Source: Ascidia mentula (Eukaryota > Chordata > Ascidiacea > Phlebobranchia > Ascidiidae). Taken from it: 64,000 nucleotides of DNA. Each line of letters begins with the position of its first letter. Positions within the stretch are counted from its first letter, which is position 1. Location of the stretch: contig OX387203.1 of NCBI GenBank assembly GCA_947561715.1, positions 15,314,001-15,378,000 on the forward strand, written 5' to 3'. The position numbers were made by a program, and so were the translations under genes. The notes below the pieces were generated by a model. It had not been told where the DNA came from. It saw only the letters and a list, made by a program, of their open reading frames with translations, and made no database searches. Below are positions 1 through 11,009 of the stretch, piece by piece.

Positions 1-39
1 ACCAATAAAAATAAGACTCTGAAAATAGGTAATTTAGTA

Positions 40-1853
40 ATGTCTTGTGCCGAATCCGGATATTGACCAATTTTCAATACCTGGACCCGGCCGGATATCC
101 CCCTTAATTTGACCGGATAGTAGTAGGGTTGTTGCGTATCTGTTATGTCAAATATGAGTCTCGAATTTGGTCTTAACAATATTATTTATGATCGATGGGA
201 ATCCTATTTGATTAGCGCATTTGACATTAGATCGCACGTGAGTTCTAATTGTTGTGTTTTCCTAACCTGACTTTACTTAACTCTCGATGCAAACGCTACA
301 CCAATATTTATTTACCACGAACAGTTTTGGATACGAAATTAACATGCGCAATTATACCAACGCCAAACTGAGTGAATTTACGCCCAAACGTCCAGACAGA
401 ATTGAACAAAACCGAATTACAAAATAGTAACCACTAACTCGCTCACACTGCAAACCACGCACACTCATTATATGAAGCGAGAATACAAAAGACCAACGGT
501 CAGCGGACAGTTTAACAAAGACAGTTCGTTTGAAAGACGATACAGGACAGTCACACAAGAAAAACGTCTAGCGTCTCTAAACGCCTTACGTCTCTTTGCT
601 ACCACACCAACACTTCAAACTGGCCAATCAAATCACTTGACAACGCAACAGTTGCTTTAAAACTACACATGTCTTAAAATTAATATGACACCAAAACAGT
701 TGAGAAACAGTTGGAAAGGACACATAGGATACAAATCACGTGAATACACAACCGTTGCTAACGCTACAGTTTGAAATGAACACGCCTGGCAAGACAACCC
801 TACTTATGACTTTACCCAACCCAATGATGAGAAATTCCGAACAATGACATACTGGCCATGCAACCTACTTCCATAAATGCACATTGTTATGTAACGTAAA
901 ATTACGTTACAAGGGTGTACGTTTACATGTTTACGTACACGCCATTCGAACTCGATGTTCGTTTTGTTTGATTGTGATCTCTTTCACTGACCAGTCTTTG
1001 TTCTCGCACGAGATCTGTACGCGAACTGTCCAGTCATTGTTTGCGGAAGGTTCGCTTCTCACGTAATTGTTGTAATTCATCACTTGTTCTGGTTTGGTGT
1101 TTTAGGTACTTGTTTTGTCAAGAGAATGGGCTGCTGTCCATCAGATAAGATAATAGCTTTTGTCGTGGTAATTTCGAACCAACTTTTTCGTTGTGGTGAC
1201 TTTTATCGTAGTGTATATATATATGTGCATCCTGGACTAACCCAGTCTCAGTCTAACTCGGTCTATGTCTAATTCAACCATGCTCTGCTTGTAATCAGTT
1301 TACTAACCAATATAATCGCGTATCCTTAATCTAATAAATGGTACAGTAAGTTTGTATCAGGTTTGTAATTGAAATCAGGTCAGAAAACACAAAAGTTAGA
1401 AATTATGTGTGGCCTTATGTCAAATGAATTAGTGAAAGGATTTTTTATCAATGGTTAACTAATAGTGTTAATACCCAGCGTTAAGTTAACAACATTTGGC
1501 ATATAGGTCGCAACATTGGGAAACCATTTTTGTCCTGAAAACAGACAAACATTTCGCAAATTACTCGTTTTTGGGACCCAGTCTGTGATACTCGCCGACT
1601 TACGATTTTTCTGTTGTTTGTCATTGAGGTTTTTGGTGACGTGTTATACCGTATTAATAAATGCCCACGTTTATTTGTTCCACTCATGTTAAACTAACCT
1701 TAACATAGCATTCTGTTTGGCATCAAACATTTTTGCCACACAGATAAAATACACGAATTGGTGTTAACAAACTGCCGGATCCAAATTATCCGGCCGGATT
1801 TGATTAATGACTATCCGGATCCGGCCGTATAATTTGGAACTGGGAACATCACT
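40..1853. mobile_element. possible non-autonomous hAT-like element with CCGG-rich ends
   Basis: Both ends carry related inverted sequence: CCGAATCCGGAT near 50 and the reverse complement of a CCGGATCCGGAT block near 1,800, with outer ends resembling TAGTGATGTTCCC. A partial copy of the same end (TTATGTTCCCAGTT then ATCCGG) occurs near 9,465. The interior has only short ORFs and I recognise no coding sequence. The 8-bp target duplication expected of hAT elements is not clean (GTAATT on both sides, not aligned), so family and exact ends are uncertain. Confidence 0.3.
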
Positions 1854-2099
1854 AGTAATTAAGTGATGACTAGGACTGGCCTAGATTTCTGCTTAATCAG
1901 CCAAGCAAGATGTTTTTTTTTAAATATATATATTTCGCCTATGCGGCATCCTCAGTATTATAAAAACAAAAACAGTAATCGTAGTGGCGGTCTGTAGGTT
2001 AAGTGTGTACATGTTAGTCTTGATGTGTGCTGTTGATGCTAGTCACTAGCTAGCGAAGGCGTCAAGAAGATAGGGAGTAACTGTAAAAGAGAAGAAAGG

Positions 2100-2790
2100 A
2101 GTTTCAAAAGTTCAAGTTTAAACAAAATATGAAAATGTTTCGAATTATGACAAGCCGATTTTTTTACAAGGGCAACAATTCCCTTTTCAGTGCTACAAAA
2201 TCTGGAAACCGATTGGTAAACTCAGTCGAAATAGACGATACAGAAACTTGGGCACGCAAGTTGTTGTGCGGGAAAGAATCCAAAATTTATTTTAAAGCTG
2301 GTGTGCGGTGTAAGTGTCCAGTTGTAAAAAACGCCTTTCAAAAATCAGCAGCTTAGTTCGAAGTCTTGAGGTGAGTACAAAGGTGACTCACAGCTTCATC
2401 TTGTTCTTGAAGTTTGACTTTCAGTTTCCACTAAAACGCTAAATCGGTGATACAAGCAGGTTCTCATAGTTCTTTCATTGGTTCCTCTTTTTCACAAAAC
2501 AAATGTGCACCCTCCTTTCTAAGTGAGTAAAGTGCTGAGCCTCGACTAACCCACCTCACATCTCTGTGATAAATGATATCTGCCAAGCAACAACTGTGTC
2601 GCATAGCCCTTATTGCTTTTATGATTGGTTTTATGACGTCATCATATTTAAAAACATAAAAAAAGAGCCTGTTGGTGGATAATGCAGTACAATTTAATAC
2701 AGATGCTCCCTTATCGCTGACTTTGCTAAAGATCCACTTCGTATGCTAGTCATGGCAGGTGTACCATCAGTGACAAGATAGGCGCATTAA
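2100..2790 (-). pseudogene. degenerate hAT transposase-like gene (ZBED5/GTF2IRD2-like family)
   Basis: Read on the minus strand, broken frames give a piece with VTDGTPAM (about 2,700-2,775), then DVRWVSRGSALYSLRK (about 2,490-2,560), then a stretch with LAF, KLQEQDEAVSHL and a tail ending near 2,130. VTDGxPxM followed by VRWLSRG is the hallmark order of the hAT-derived GTF2IRD2/ZBED-like transposases, which act as DDE recombinases with an RNase H-like fold. Several stops and frame changes interrupt it, and the N-terminal BED finger is not visible, so it is a fossil. A plus-strand ORF at 2,129-2,356 is its antisense shadow. Assignment rests on remembered family motifs. Confidence 0.5.
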
Positions 2791-2965
2791 ATTGTTTCGA
2801 CTTTCAGTAAAAAAGTATTATAGCTGGGACTACTTTTCCTGAAAAAGGCGGAATGAGCTACTAACGTCATCTTATGAAAGCACAGAGAATATTTGCGACG
2901 AATGTAATAAAATTCTGGGGCGGGGCCACATTTGTCCCGCGGGCCAGATTTTTGGACACTCCTGT

Positions 2966-3385
2966 ATGAGAAGGTTTAATACAGCGGACCTTTAGTATTA
3001 GAAGGTACAATATAGCGGACCTTTAGTATTAGAAGGTTGAATACAGCGGACCTTTAGTATTAGAAGGTACAATATAGCGGACCTGTAGTATTAGAAGGTT
3101 GAATACAGCGGACCTTTAGTATTAGAAGGTACAATATAGCGGACCTGTAGTATTAGAAGGTTGAATACAGCGGACCTTTAGTATTAGAAGGTACAATATA
3201 GCGGACCTTTAGTATTAGAAGGCATCTAGTGGACCTATAGTATTAGAAGGAACCTAGCGCACCTACCGGACCTGTAGTATTAGGTTGAATTTAGCGAACA
3301 TGTAGTAATTGAAGGTACCTAGCGGACCTATAGTATTAGAAGGCACCTAGCGGACCAAGCGCACCTGTAGTATTAGAAGGTGGCC
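2966..3385. repeat. 31-bp minisatellite with 62-bp alternation
   Basis: About 13 tandem copies of a 31-bp unit containing GCGGACCTTTAGTATTAGAAG. The first half alternates between a TTGAATACAG version and a TACAATATAG version, so the array shows a higher-order period of 62 bp at its left side, then degenerates after about 3,215 with shortened units. No ORF crosses it. Confidence 0.9.
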
Positions 3386-3742
3386 AAAGTTTGAACGCGC
3401 GTTACTCGGCCACCTCACGAGGTAGCAACCCATGGTATTTTTTCATCAGAAAACTGGAATAAGAATGTCGGTAAACTTTCGTCTCACTTTCTGCTCCAGA
3501 CATAATTCACTTTATATATATCGCAGCAATTTTATTCACAGTAATAAACATTTATTTTGAATAAATTACAAAAAACACAAATAGTTCTGGACGTCGCGTG
3601 TTTTGTTCAATCCGGACCACTGGAGTCCTAATCGGATGAATCCAAACCCCAAACTTTCAGCTGAAAAATCACAAAGTTTTAATTTCATCAAAATTAACAA
3701 AACCATGTTCTTATGCAAATATTAATTAAACTAAATTCTTAC
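3386..3742. other. no gene recognised (downstream of NLR copy 1)
   Basis: AT-rich sequence between the minisatellite and the last recognisable LRR exon of the minus-strand NLR copy 1. A similar stretch lies downstream of NLR copy 2 (about 27,660-27,900), so it is part of the duplicated block, probably 3' UTR or intron. Confidence 0.4.
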
Positions 3743-3905
3743 CGGGTTTTCCAGTTTTTCAATCTCTTTTCTCAAGACTCGATTAGATTCGGAATCGAAT
3801 CCGCATCCAATCAGCCCCAACTTCCAATTTAGGGAGAATCCGACAAATATTTCCAACATATTTTCGTTCAAAATTGTTTCCATTCAGGTTGAGACTTACC
3901 AACTA
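3743..3905 (-). pseudogene. NLR copy 1, distal LRR exon (frameshifted)
   Basis: The minus strand has an acceptor near 3,905 (ATAG), an LRR-like stretch with NLNGNNF and NICRILPKL, then GLIGCGFDSESNRVL and a donor at 3,741-3,742 (CCCG before GTAAGA). The two halves are in different frames. The matching exon of copy 2 (27,949-28,118) stays open with NICRILPKV then ALHGCRFDSESIRVL, so about 2 bp have been lost here. Leucine-rich repeats in NLR proteins form the ligand-sensing C-terminal part. Confidence 0.6.
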
Positions 3906-4066
3906 TTTAAAATATAAAGATTGGTCGGAAATCTTTGTTGCTAACTATTTTTTTGAAACCGGATTAAAATTAAATCCATGTTTTCACTTTTAACCAAAAA
4001 AAGTAGTTTTTATAAAATTATTATGGATTTAAACAATTATTTATTCTCAAAGTAAAGAAAACCCAC

Positions 4067-4302
4067 CTTGGGTCCCATCTTCACAATCGCTTCACAGATC
4101 ATGTTTAAAGTTTCGGAATTAAGTCCGCATCCCTGCAACCTCAGCCACACACCGGGTTCTCGAATCCGTGGGAGGAAATCCGCGAGAGCGAAAACATCCG
4201 AAATCTTCAGTGGGATGAAGCTTAAATCCAACACCCGAGGACAAGAGAGGGCGATTTCATCCCTGGATATTCCGTCAACTTCCTGTAAATCTACGAGGAA
4301 AT
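4067..4302 (-). CDS. NLR copy 1, LRR exon
   Basis: Open exon read from a TTTCAG acceptor (exon begins 4,302) to an AAG/GTGGGT donor (exon ends 4,067). It encodes a ribonuclease-inhibitor-type leucine-rich repeat: LDLSFIPLKISDVFALADF followed by RLQGCGLNSETLNMICEAI. Its counterpart in copy 2 lies at 28,225-28,460 and differs at scattered positions. The exon lies downstream of the NACHT exon on the same strand, in the usual NACHT-then-LRR order. The plus-strand ORF over it is antisense. Splice sites are inferred from conservation between the two copies. Confidence 0.7.
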
Positions 4303-4759
4303 CTGAAACAGGGACAAGTTTATTAAAACAAACATGGCGGTTTTTAAGTTTTATTAAATCACTAAAACTTTTTGTTGCAAACTTCAAACAAGATTTCTTC
4401 ACTTTCAACCTGAACTAAACATTTTTATTCCATTCTCTTCTATAAGAACAACAATGGAATTGCAACGTCACAATACTTACAGTGACGTAACAGTTCCGTT
4501 TACAAACACGCATCACACAAACTGGAAATAAATACTAACTTCGTAACTCGTATCCATGTAAATAGAATCCACTGGGCCTTTTTTCGTGCAGGTATTTCGA
4601 AAGTTTCTTCAACAACTTTTTCGCACGTTTGTCTGAAAATAACAAGATCAACATTTACGGCAAAAATAGAAGCCATGTATTTGGATGGGAGAATTATTTA
4701 AACTCCCAATGTGTGTTTTCCACAAATATAACCTGCGTATATTAGATGCGTAATGAGAT

Positions 4760-5660
4760 GCGAGACTTTCTAAACCACGATGCCTGTTTACCCAATATAA
4801 TGTAACTTGCATCGTTGTTCAACAAATTGTAAAAATGGTTTCGCAAATCATTTAGCATTTAGCTAAAAACCGCGTAAGAATAGTAAGGCACATGGAGAGT
4901 TTAAGGGTCACAGTTATTACACTTGCAGTTGAAATTTTGCATCATTTTCAGGCAGGGGCAAATTAGGCGACCGTTTCATAGGGCATATCATTACAATAAT
5001 ATGTTAACTAATAGCTGCATCTTAACTTTGGCATTAATTTTTTTATCCCAGATTTTTACACCTAAATGCCTTGTATTACTTTGCTAAATAAATTGTTACT
5101 GATGCAGTATTAAGCAATTACTTTGCTAGTTACAATTATTACAGCAGAATGATTTTCTTATGTTTAGATCAGAAAAAAAGAAAATATTGTTTTAATGTAA
5201 CGGACTACCATGCTTTTGTTCCTCATTGTTAAGTGTGGAAGATGCTGGATCACTGGAAGCAGTCTTGACTGAGGTTAATGGCAAGGTTTTTGGACTGGAA
5301 CCACTTCCATCACCTGTAAAAAAACATCAAGGTAATAACTGCAATTTAATGGCACTGATGTACACCATAAGGGTTAACCCAATGTGAAGGCCTCACTTGA
5401 TAATTTTGACAATAAATAAATTAGGTTACAGTGGCTTAACAACCAAGCTGGACCTGGGCATTCCAGTCCATTGATCTGTCTGCGGGAGTTTGTCAGTTAG
5501 ACTTTACAGCAGGGATGCACAACACGAATGACATATTAGGCTTTTTGGCAAGCTCTTTTAATATTAGGCAAGCTCTTTTGCAAACAGGATTTAAGACAGG
5601 AACTTTATAAAAATATAAATTTTGTCTTTGAGTTGTACATCCAGCTTTTCTGGGAAAGGG
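4760..5660 (-). repeat. duplicated NLR linker block, copy a
   Basis: This block repeats as 5,870-6,790 and 28,975-29,770. Each copy contains an exon-like GDGSxSxPKT module, the stretch around ACCACGATGCCTGTTTACCC and a CAAATTGTAAA region. The order and orientation are the same in all three, indicating tandem duplication inside the NLR locus before or during the duplication that made copies 1 and 2. Confidence 0.65.
5200..5313 (-). CDS. NLR linker exon, GDGS module (copy a)
   Basis: Begins after a minus-strand acceptor TTTACAG at 5,314-5,315 and encodes GDGSGSSPKTLPLTSVKTAS followed by DPASSTLNNEE. It is Ser/Thr-rich and probably a flexible linker between NACHT and LRR. Three copies exist in the window; differences among them fall often at third codon positions in this frame, which supports coding. 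The 3' end of the exon is not clear. It enters in phase 1 like the other linker exons. Confidence 0.5.
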
Positions 5661-6207
5661 GGATTTAATTGAGATATGCTATATTCTTGGGCTAACCACT
5701 GCTTCAAACCACACCATTTTGAAAGCAAATTAAAAAAAAGAGGCATTAAAATCTATGAATATGGTTTTTACTGAGTGCGTCAAGTAAAGCAAAGGCAAAA
5801 TGTTTACATATGGGAAATGTTGTAATATTCATACCATTTAACAATGAATTTATGTGCCTTAAACCACAGGTTTAACCACGATGCCCGTTTTCCCAATATA
5901 ATGGTAACTTGCAGTGGAAAGTGTGTGAAAGTTTAACAGCAAGCTTTTCGTGTAAAGCAAAGTTGTGTAACAAATTGTAAACATGGTTTTGCAAATCGTT
6001 CATGGCCTGCCAATGCAGACAAGTACAACAAAATAAATATGTTAAATAACAGCAGCATCTTAACTTTGGCAATAGTTTCTTTGTTCAAGCTTTTTATATC
6101 TAAATGCCTTGTATTACTTTGCTGGTTACAATTATTACAGTAGAATGATTTTCTTGTGTTTAGATGAAAAAAAGAAAGAGTTACAGTTCTTACACTTGCA
6201 GTTGATA

Positions 6208-6498
6208 CTAAATTTGTATGATTTTCAGGCAGGGGCAATTAGGCGATCCCTGCTCGCTAGGACATATCATAACAATGATTAAACGCTGCAGTGGCAGAAA
6301 AAATATCGTCCATCGCACTAGCGTGACTTTGTCTGGCGCAAGTTCAACTTCTCGTCCAGCGCATGGAATCGCCATTAATGCATCATAATAAATTTTGGAT
6401 AGTAGCAAACCTTGTCCTGCATGTTTTGGTTGTTTGTGAAAAAGATTTGAAAACAGCTTCATAAATCCTCTGGGTGTTTCTGTGATGGAATTGGAAGC
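6208..6498 (-). CDS. NLR copy 1, uncharacterised linker exon
   Basis: The minus strand has a good acceptor (TTTTCAG, exon from 6,498) followed by an open frame containing ITETPRGFMKLFSNLF, GLLLSKIYYDALMAIPC and REVELAPDKVTLVRW. It lies between the GDGS module exons and downstream of the NACHT exon of the same gene. I do not recognise a domain. The 3' boundary is uncertain, and a GDGS-type module lies 260 bp upstream on the strand. Confidence 0.45.
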   Translation of the reverse strand, partial: ASNSITETPRGFMKLFSNLFHKQPKHAGQGLLLSKIYYDALMAIPCAGREVELAPDKVTLVRWTIFFLPLQRLIIVMICPSEQGSPNCPCLKIIQI

Positions 6499-6639
6499 AA
6501 CTGAAAAGAAGTAAAAATATGTTGTTTAAAATGTTTGTGTTCGTCATCAGTGCAAGACTGACTTGTATTACTTTACTGGTTACAAATTTTACAGCAAAGT
6601 TTTTTTGGGTTTTTAGACAAGTAAAGAGAAAAGATTGCT

Positions 6640-6762
6640 TTTGAAGTAACTGACTACCATGCTTTTTTTCCTCATTGTTAAGTTTGGAGGATGCTGGATC
6701 ACCTGAAGCAGTCTTGACTGAGGTTGATGGCATGGTTTTTGGACTGGAATCACTTCCATCAC
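6640..6762 (-). CDS. NLR linker exon, GDGS module (copy b)
   Basis: Follows an acceptor TTTTTTACAG (exon from 6,762) and encodes GDGSDSSPKTMPSTSVKTAS, DPASSKLNNEEKKHG. It is the best-preserved of three copies. Compared with the copies near 5,313 and 29,429, synonymous third-position differences (Ser, Pro and Lys codons) predominate, so this was under protein-level constraint. The donor is not clear; the open frame runs on through intron sequence to 6,383. Confidence 0.5.
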
Positions 6763-7014
6763 CTGTAAAAAACAATCAAGGTAATAACTGGATGAAGTAG
6801 ATTTTACATTTGTTGAAGCCAAACCTTCTCTGCAAGCTGTAAAACAATAAGTTACAATGTATAGTATAGCATATGTCTTTCTTTATCTGTCAATTATATT
6901 TAAGTTGAATGCTAAGTAATTGGCAAAGTTTTGCCAGCGAAAAAGATAACAGAAACACAAATACCAAATAAATATAGTACTGACGAATTTTATGCATCTT
7001 GTAAATTGTCATAC

Positions 7015-7077
7015 CGCTGGCAGCACTATTGAGAGGATCAGATTCTGAACAGGTTTCACTACGTCCACTTCCAGAGG
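7015..7077 (-). CDS. NLR copy 1, short linker exon
   Basis: A 63-nt exon between a minus-strand AG (7,078-7,079) and a GTATGA donor (7,013-7,014). Joined in phase 1 to the NACHT exon it adds ASGSGRSETCSESDPLNSAA, a polar linker. In copy 2 the equivalent acceptor near 33,075 reads AC instead of AG and the exon has diverged. The same phase at both ends allows the exon to be skipped without changing frame. Confidence 0.6.
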
Positions 7078-7147
7078 CTTTGATTGAAAATTATAAAATC
7101 AAAATAATGGTCATTAAAGCGCAAACTTTCCAATGCGCTGCACATAC

Positions 7148-8479
7148 CTGGTTTGTGTCCGAGCAAAAGGCCACACACAAAACGACGAACCATTGCCCAA
7201 TGGGGTGCATTAATCAAATCGTCCACGATTAGATCAAATTCTTCATCTGACATGAACATAGAAATGTAGTATGCACCAAACATTTCCTGCAGAACTTGAT
7301 GAAGGTAGTAGAAGAGAACATCCCCCCCATCAAAGATTCTACGACTGGGAAACCAGGAGAACTTTGCCAATTTGAACACTACATCTTGTACTTTTACATC
7401 TTCTAAACCTGCTTTTTGAAGGTCATCATGTGTGAACACAACGGTTTTACGAACCATGCCTTCATATGCCATTTGGCTAAGTGGCAATTTGAGGTGATCT
7501 AATTTCTCTCCTTTTGCATGCTCAGAGTGACCAAGTTGTTGCAAAACGGCATCAAATACATCAGTAATAGTGGAAATACTGTGTACCTCACCAAATAACC
7601 CAGCATAAACAATAAATTGTAAAAGCATTGGATTGCGGCATAAATCAAGCAGTTGTGGAGATTTACTTTCAAGTTTGTTCCACAGTTCATTTGCTTTATC
7701 ACCAGAGTAACTATCAAACAGTGTCTTTGCATCCTCAGGAGAAAAATCACTGACATAAATTGTTGGCTTAGGTCGGAGTCCTAATGGTATTGATAGCAAT
7801 GAGTGGGGTCGAGAAGTAAAAATCAATGTAGATTTTGGAAAAAATTGCCTGCTGCAAAGGTTAGCAACAAGTTGCTGTACTGGCAAGGGAGTGTCATACT
7901 TCACATTTACAGGTGCCACGTTTTCTAGTGTCCAGGTTGCCTGATGTAATCCATCAAAAATAAAAGCACACTTTTCAGGGTTCTTTATCATCCACTGGAA
8001 AACCAAACTGAGTGTTTCCTGTGAAGCATGGTTGAACTGGTTTTCCAGCAGAAGCTCCTGCAAAATAAGCTTTCTATCGCCGTAGTTTAGATACATGAAC
8101 CGAAGATGAAGCACCAAGTGATCTTCTGTTCCTAGTTGCCTGCACAATCTCTTTGAAAGAGTGGATTTTCCACATCCTGCAGGTCAAAGAAAAGCTAGAA
8201 ATATGCCTTGCTGGTTGTGTTCTTTGAAGCTTGAAACTAGTTGCTGAAATTTTATGAGTTTACCAACAAATCGATCATTGCCTCGCTTGCTTGTTGATGG
8301 CTGAAACTCATTTTCCTTTTGAGGATCAATTCCTTTGTAAATATCAGTCTCTATTAGTGTTGGTTGAACCTCTGGTATTTCAAACTTTTGAAACTCTTCA
8401 CCGTAAGGAATAACATTTGGATCAAGATTTTCAAGCTGATATTTTTTGATTTCATCAACTGCCTGATGCAACTTTTCTT
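7148..8479 (-). pseudogene. NLR copy 1, NACHT exon with stop in Walker A
   Basis: Large exon from a TTTGCAG acceptor to a CCAG/GTATGT donor. NACHT NTPases are STAND-family switches that oligomerise on activation in innate immune signalling. Copy 2 at 33,148-34,490 has an intact P-loop GPPGCGKST. Here the first Gly codon of the P-loop is TGA (8,184-8,186), leaving PAGCGKST after the stop. Walker B reads FIFDGLHQ where copy 2 has FIFDGLDQ, so an acidic residue is also lost. Downstream signatures persist: IFTSRPHSL (sensor 1-like), LCRNPMLLQF (GxP/winged-helix lead-in), and GDVLFYYLHQVLQEMFGAYY. The rest of the exon is open, so decay looks recent. An assembly error at the stop cannot be excluded. 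Confidence 0.85.
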
Positions 8480-10628
8480 CTGCAAATTTTAGAGTTTTTT
8501 TAGATCAATGTTACGGTGGTTTCTTGAGAAACAGTGAGCTCTAGCATCTATGTTTGGCTGGTTTATTTTTAGTGCAGCATGCTGCATAACCACAACGCAA
8601 ATGGAGGATTAGCGTTTATCAGTAAAATTATATTTTGTCTTCTGTTTAGTGTTTTAGCCATCCGTATTATGTATAATCGTATTGTAATTTCAAATACTTG
8701 TTTACAAAGTTTTAGTCGATCTAAATTTTATTTTACGTCAATTTATGTAACTACAGGAGTAGGAACAAACAGAATTTTAGATGAAATCGATAAACATCAC
8801 AGAGAATATTTAGTTGTAACCGGTATATTTTGATCAAGTTGTGACTCTCTGATGGGTTGTATTTTTACCCACAATGCAGTATACTTGATGGAGGATAAAA
8901 AAAATCTGCTAAAGGACGTCATATTGAAACTTCTATGAAAATAAGTTAGGCGGCGGAAAATGTCCACCTTGTATTTAATCCTTTGTCACAATAGGATGAC
9001 GTCACAAAGCAATCAGTGATGCATGGGGGTCAATTTTACGGTTGAGTAAGCTCATATGCATGTGCCGTTGCTAGGACGAATTTGAGCCAGTTTCGGGCAG
9101 TTTCAAGTAGAGTTTTGGTCGTAAAATGTCAGGTACTTACGTGTAACGGGTGCTGTTTAAAATTGAGCTAAAAAGGCGGTTCAAACTTAATTAAAGACTT
9201 GTGTCTGCGTTGAATTACAAAATTCTGGTCCAAGAACAGACCATCGGTGACGGGACCTGCAGCCAACATGGTGTCTGACGGAAGTCAATGTTCATCACGA
9301 CAGTGATGGTTTCAATCCTGCTATAACTGACAAATCGCATCCAAAAAGCATGAGCAATCAGTCATGTTGTGTTGCAGCCTGCTGTTAATGCCATAGTTCT
9401 AACGCGATTTAAATAGTGTGAGTAATATTGTGTTTCGTTATTGTTGAATTTTGTACTAGTTATGTTCCCAGTTCTAAACTATCCGGTGAAGAAAGTGTGC
9501 AGAAAAAGTGGACGCGAACATATCAGCGGGAAGTGAATCAATCGAAATCATAATCACTCAGCAAAAACATGGGAAACAAGCCAGGTTTTTTAACGAAGTT
9601 GCGTATTTTGTGTTTTTTTCAGAGAAAGAACTTTCAGGGATTATATGAGAGTGTTTCCGTTCCACAGTCAGAAAAAAATGCTTCATCGTGGATAGACGTA
9701 TGTTGTTTCAGCTACAGTGTTTGTTTTACATATTGGCCAAACAAGCCTGAAGAAAATTCCATACTTTCTAAGCCCATGTGATCGGCGTGAAGATGCCCTG
9801 GTAAACTTACTGGCACCGTAGCTTCATTTTACAGTTTGGCCCAACACAAGATACGGTAAACTGGAATCTCCTGTCCACTGTAATGCATATTAGAAATAGC
9901 TGTCCCTGTACTGTCGTATCTACCAACTGATTTAAACGTTTTCACACACTTTTACTTCCCGTATGTTTGCTCAGTTTCGCTTGTCACAGCTACCAAAATA
10001 TTCCAACACATGTCCACAAATTGCTTGTAAAAATGGTTACGTAGGTTATTTGTGATGTCACGAGGTTATGAGTTTTGAGCAAACTATTGAAACATTTCAT
10101 GGCTTGACGCCACATTACTAAAATGTTTGCAGTGGACACACATAAGCGCATGTGTAGCTCCATCATATGGGCGCCTGGCTCGATAACCCTTCTGGTTTAT
10201 CGATATCCGTGCCATTCTATAAACTATTGTTAACTTGTGAGGCTTCGCAAAACACACAATTTGCGACGCCCTTCAACGCCTTATTCCGACAAGCTGTGAA
10301 ATGCACTATTTGTTCAACTAGACATATAAATGATTCAATATAGGTTTACTGTTTGGCCCCTCTCAAAAAATGTAAAGATAGTTATGGTCCAAATTTCCCG
10401 TTATGTATGCTAAAGGCAATTCATCTGATATAATCAAAAGTTATTTTGTTTGCTATTCAAACAGAAACTGCTCCGGCAGTGATATGCCAAAGGAGTTTTT
10501 TTAACAACATGCTTTGGAAATTATAAAACGATTTTTCAGACCGAACCTAAGGTTCCTCGATAATTAGTTGGGGTTCGACTCGAATGCAAGTATTTGTATT
10601 CCAAACTTCCCTAGTAAAACTACTATAC
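8480..10628. other. no gene recognised; probable long intron of NLR copy 1
   Basis: About 2.1 kb between the His-rich exon and the NACHT exon on the minus strand. It holds a partial copy of the 1-1,850 element end near 9,465 and only short ORFs (for example 8,579-8,833 and 9,569-9,781 on the plus strand) with no recognisable domain. The phases of the flanking exons match, so an intron is plausible. Confidence 0.4.
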
Positions 10629-10752
10629 CTCGTTTATCTACTGATTCTGTAATGCTTGTTTCATGATCATGGGCGTGATGGTGATGATGTTCTTCCACAG
10701 TCTGATGCATATGTTCGTGGTGATGTACGTCACCAGTATGTAGGTGTAGGTT
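10629..10752 (-). CDS. His-rich second exon, probable N-terminus of NLR copy 1
   Basis: Bounded by acceptor ATTCCAG (exon from 10,752) and donor CGAG/GTATAG (exon ends 10,629). Length 124 nt, entering in phase 0 and leaving in phase 1. Encodes NLHLHTGDVHHHEHMHQ, then a run HHHHHAHDHE and SVDKR. The same exon recurs at 24,987-25,068 with a shorter His run (DVHHHHHAH). The His density suggests metal binding, but that is inference. The exit phase matches the NACHT exon entry, giving ...DKREEKLHQAV..., which is the reason I link it to the NLR gene 2.1 kb downstream. No transcript evidence is available here. Confidence 0.55.
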
Positions 10753-10946
10753 CTGGAATGGAACCAGCAAAATTACCAAACACACAAATATTAATTGTCC
10801 ATAAAAACATAATGGTCGTGAAAATATTCTGAAATCCAATACTGTTTCTAAACTGCCCACATGCGATTTGTGCAAATATAAAATCTGTCACTCACAAATG
10901 ATTTTCTCCAACCTCTGCCACCAGTACAGCAAATCTTAATATTTAC

Positions 10947-10997
10947 CTCGGCAACAATGTTTTGTGAGTTTTCTCCTTCTCTTTGTTGTTCAGCCAT
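10947..10997 (-). CDS. first coding exon MAEQQ, probable NLR copy 1 start
   Basis: An ATG at 10,997 opens a 51-nt exon encoding MAEQQREGENSQNIVAE and ending at a GAG/GTAAAT donor in phase 0. The copy at 25,615-25,665 has the same length, phase and donor and encodes MAEQQTEEENVQNINVE. A third, dead copy starts at 12,448 (MAED then stop). Retention of length and frame between the two long copies supports it as a real coding exon. It pairs with the His-rich exon about 200 bp downstream. Confidence 0.6.
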
Positions 10998-11009
10998 TCT
11001 TGGATTAGC

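Noticed and set aside
2966-3385. CRISPR-like repeat array
   Set aside because: Units are contiguous 31-bp tandem repeats without unique spacers, in eukaryotic DNA.
4068-4418. plus-strand ORF of 116 codons
   Set aside because: It is antisense to the LRR exon, which has matching splice sites and a paralogue; the same antisense ORF appears at 28,226-28,510 for the same reason.
10564-10875. single-exon secreted His-rich protein (103 codons)
   Set aside because: The hydrophobic start comes from intron sequence; the indel between copies falls upstream of the shared acceptor while the exon itself keeps frame, so the spliced model fits better.
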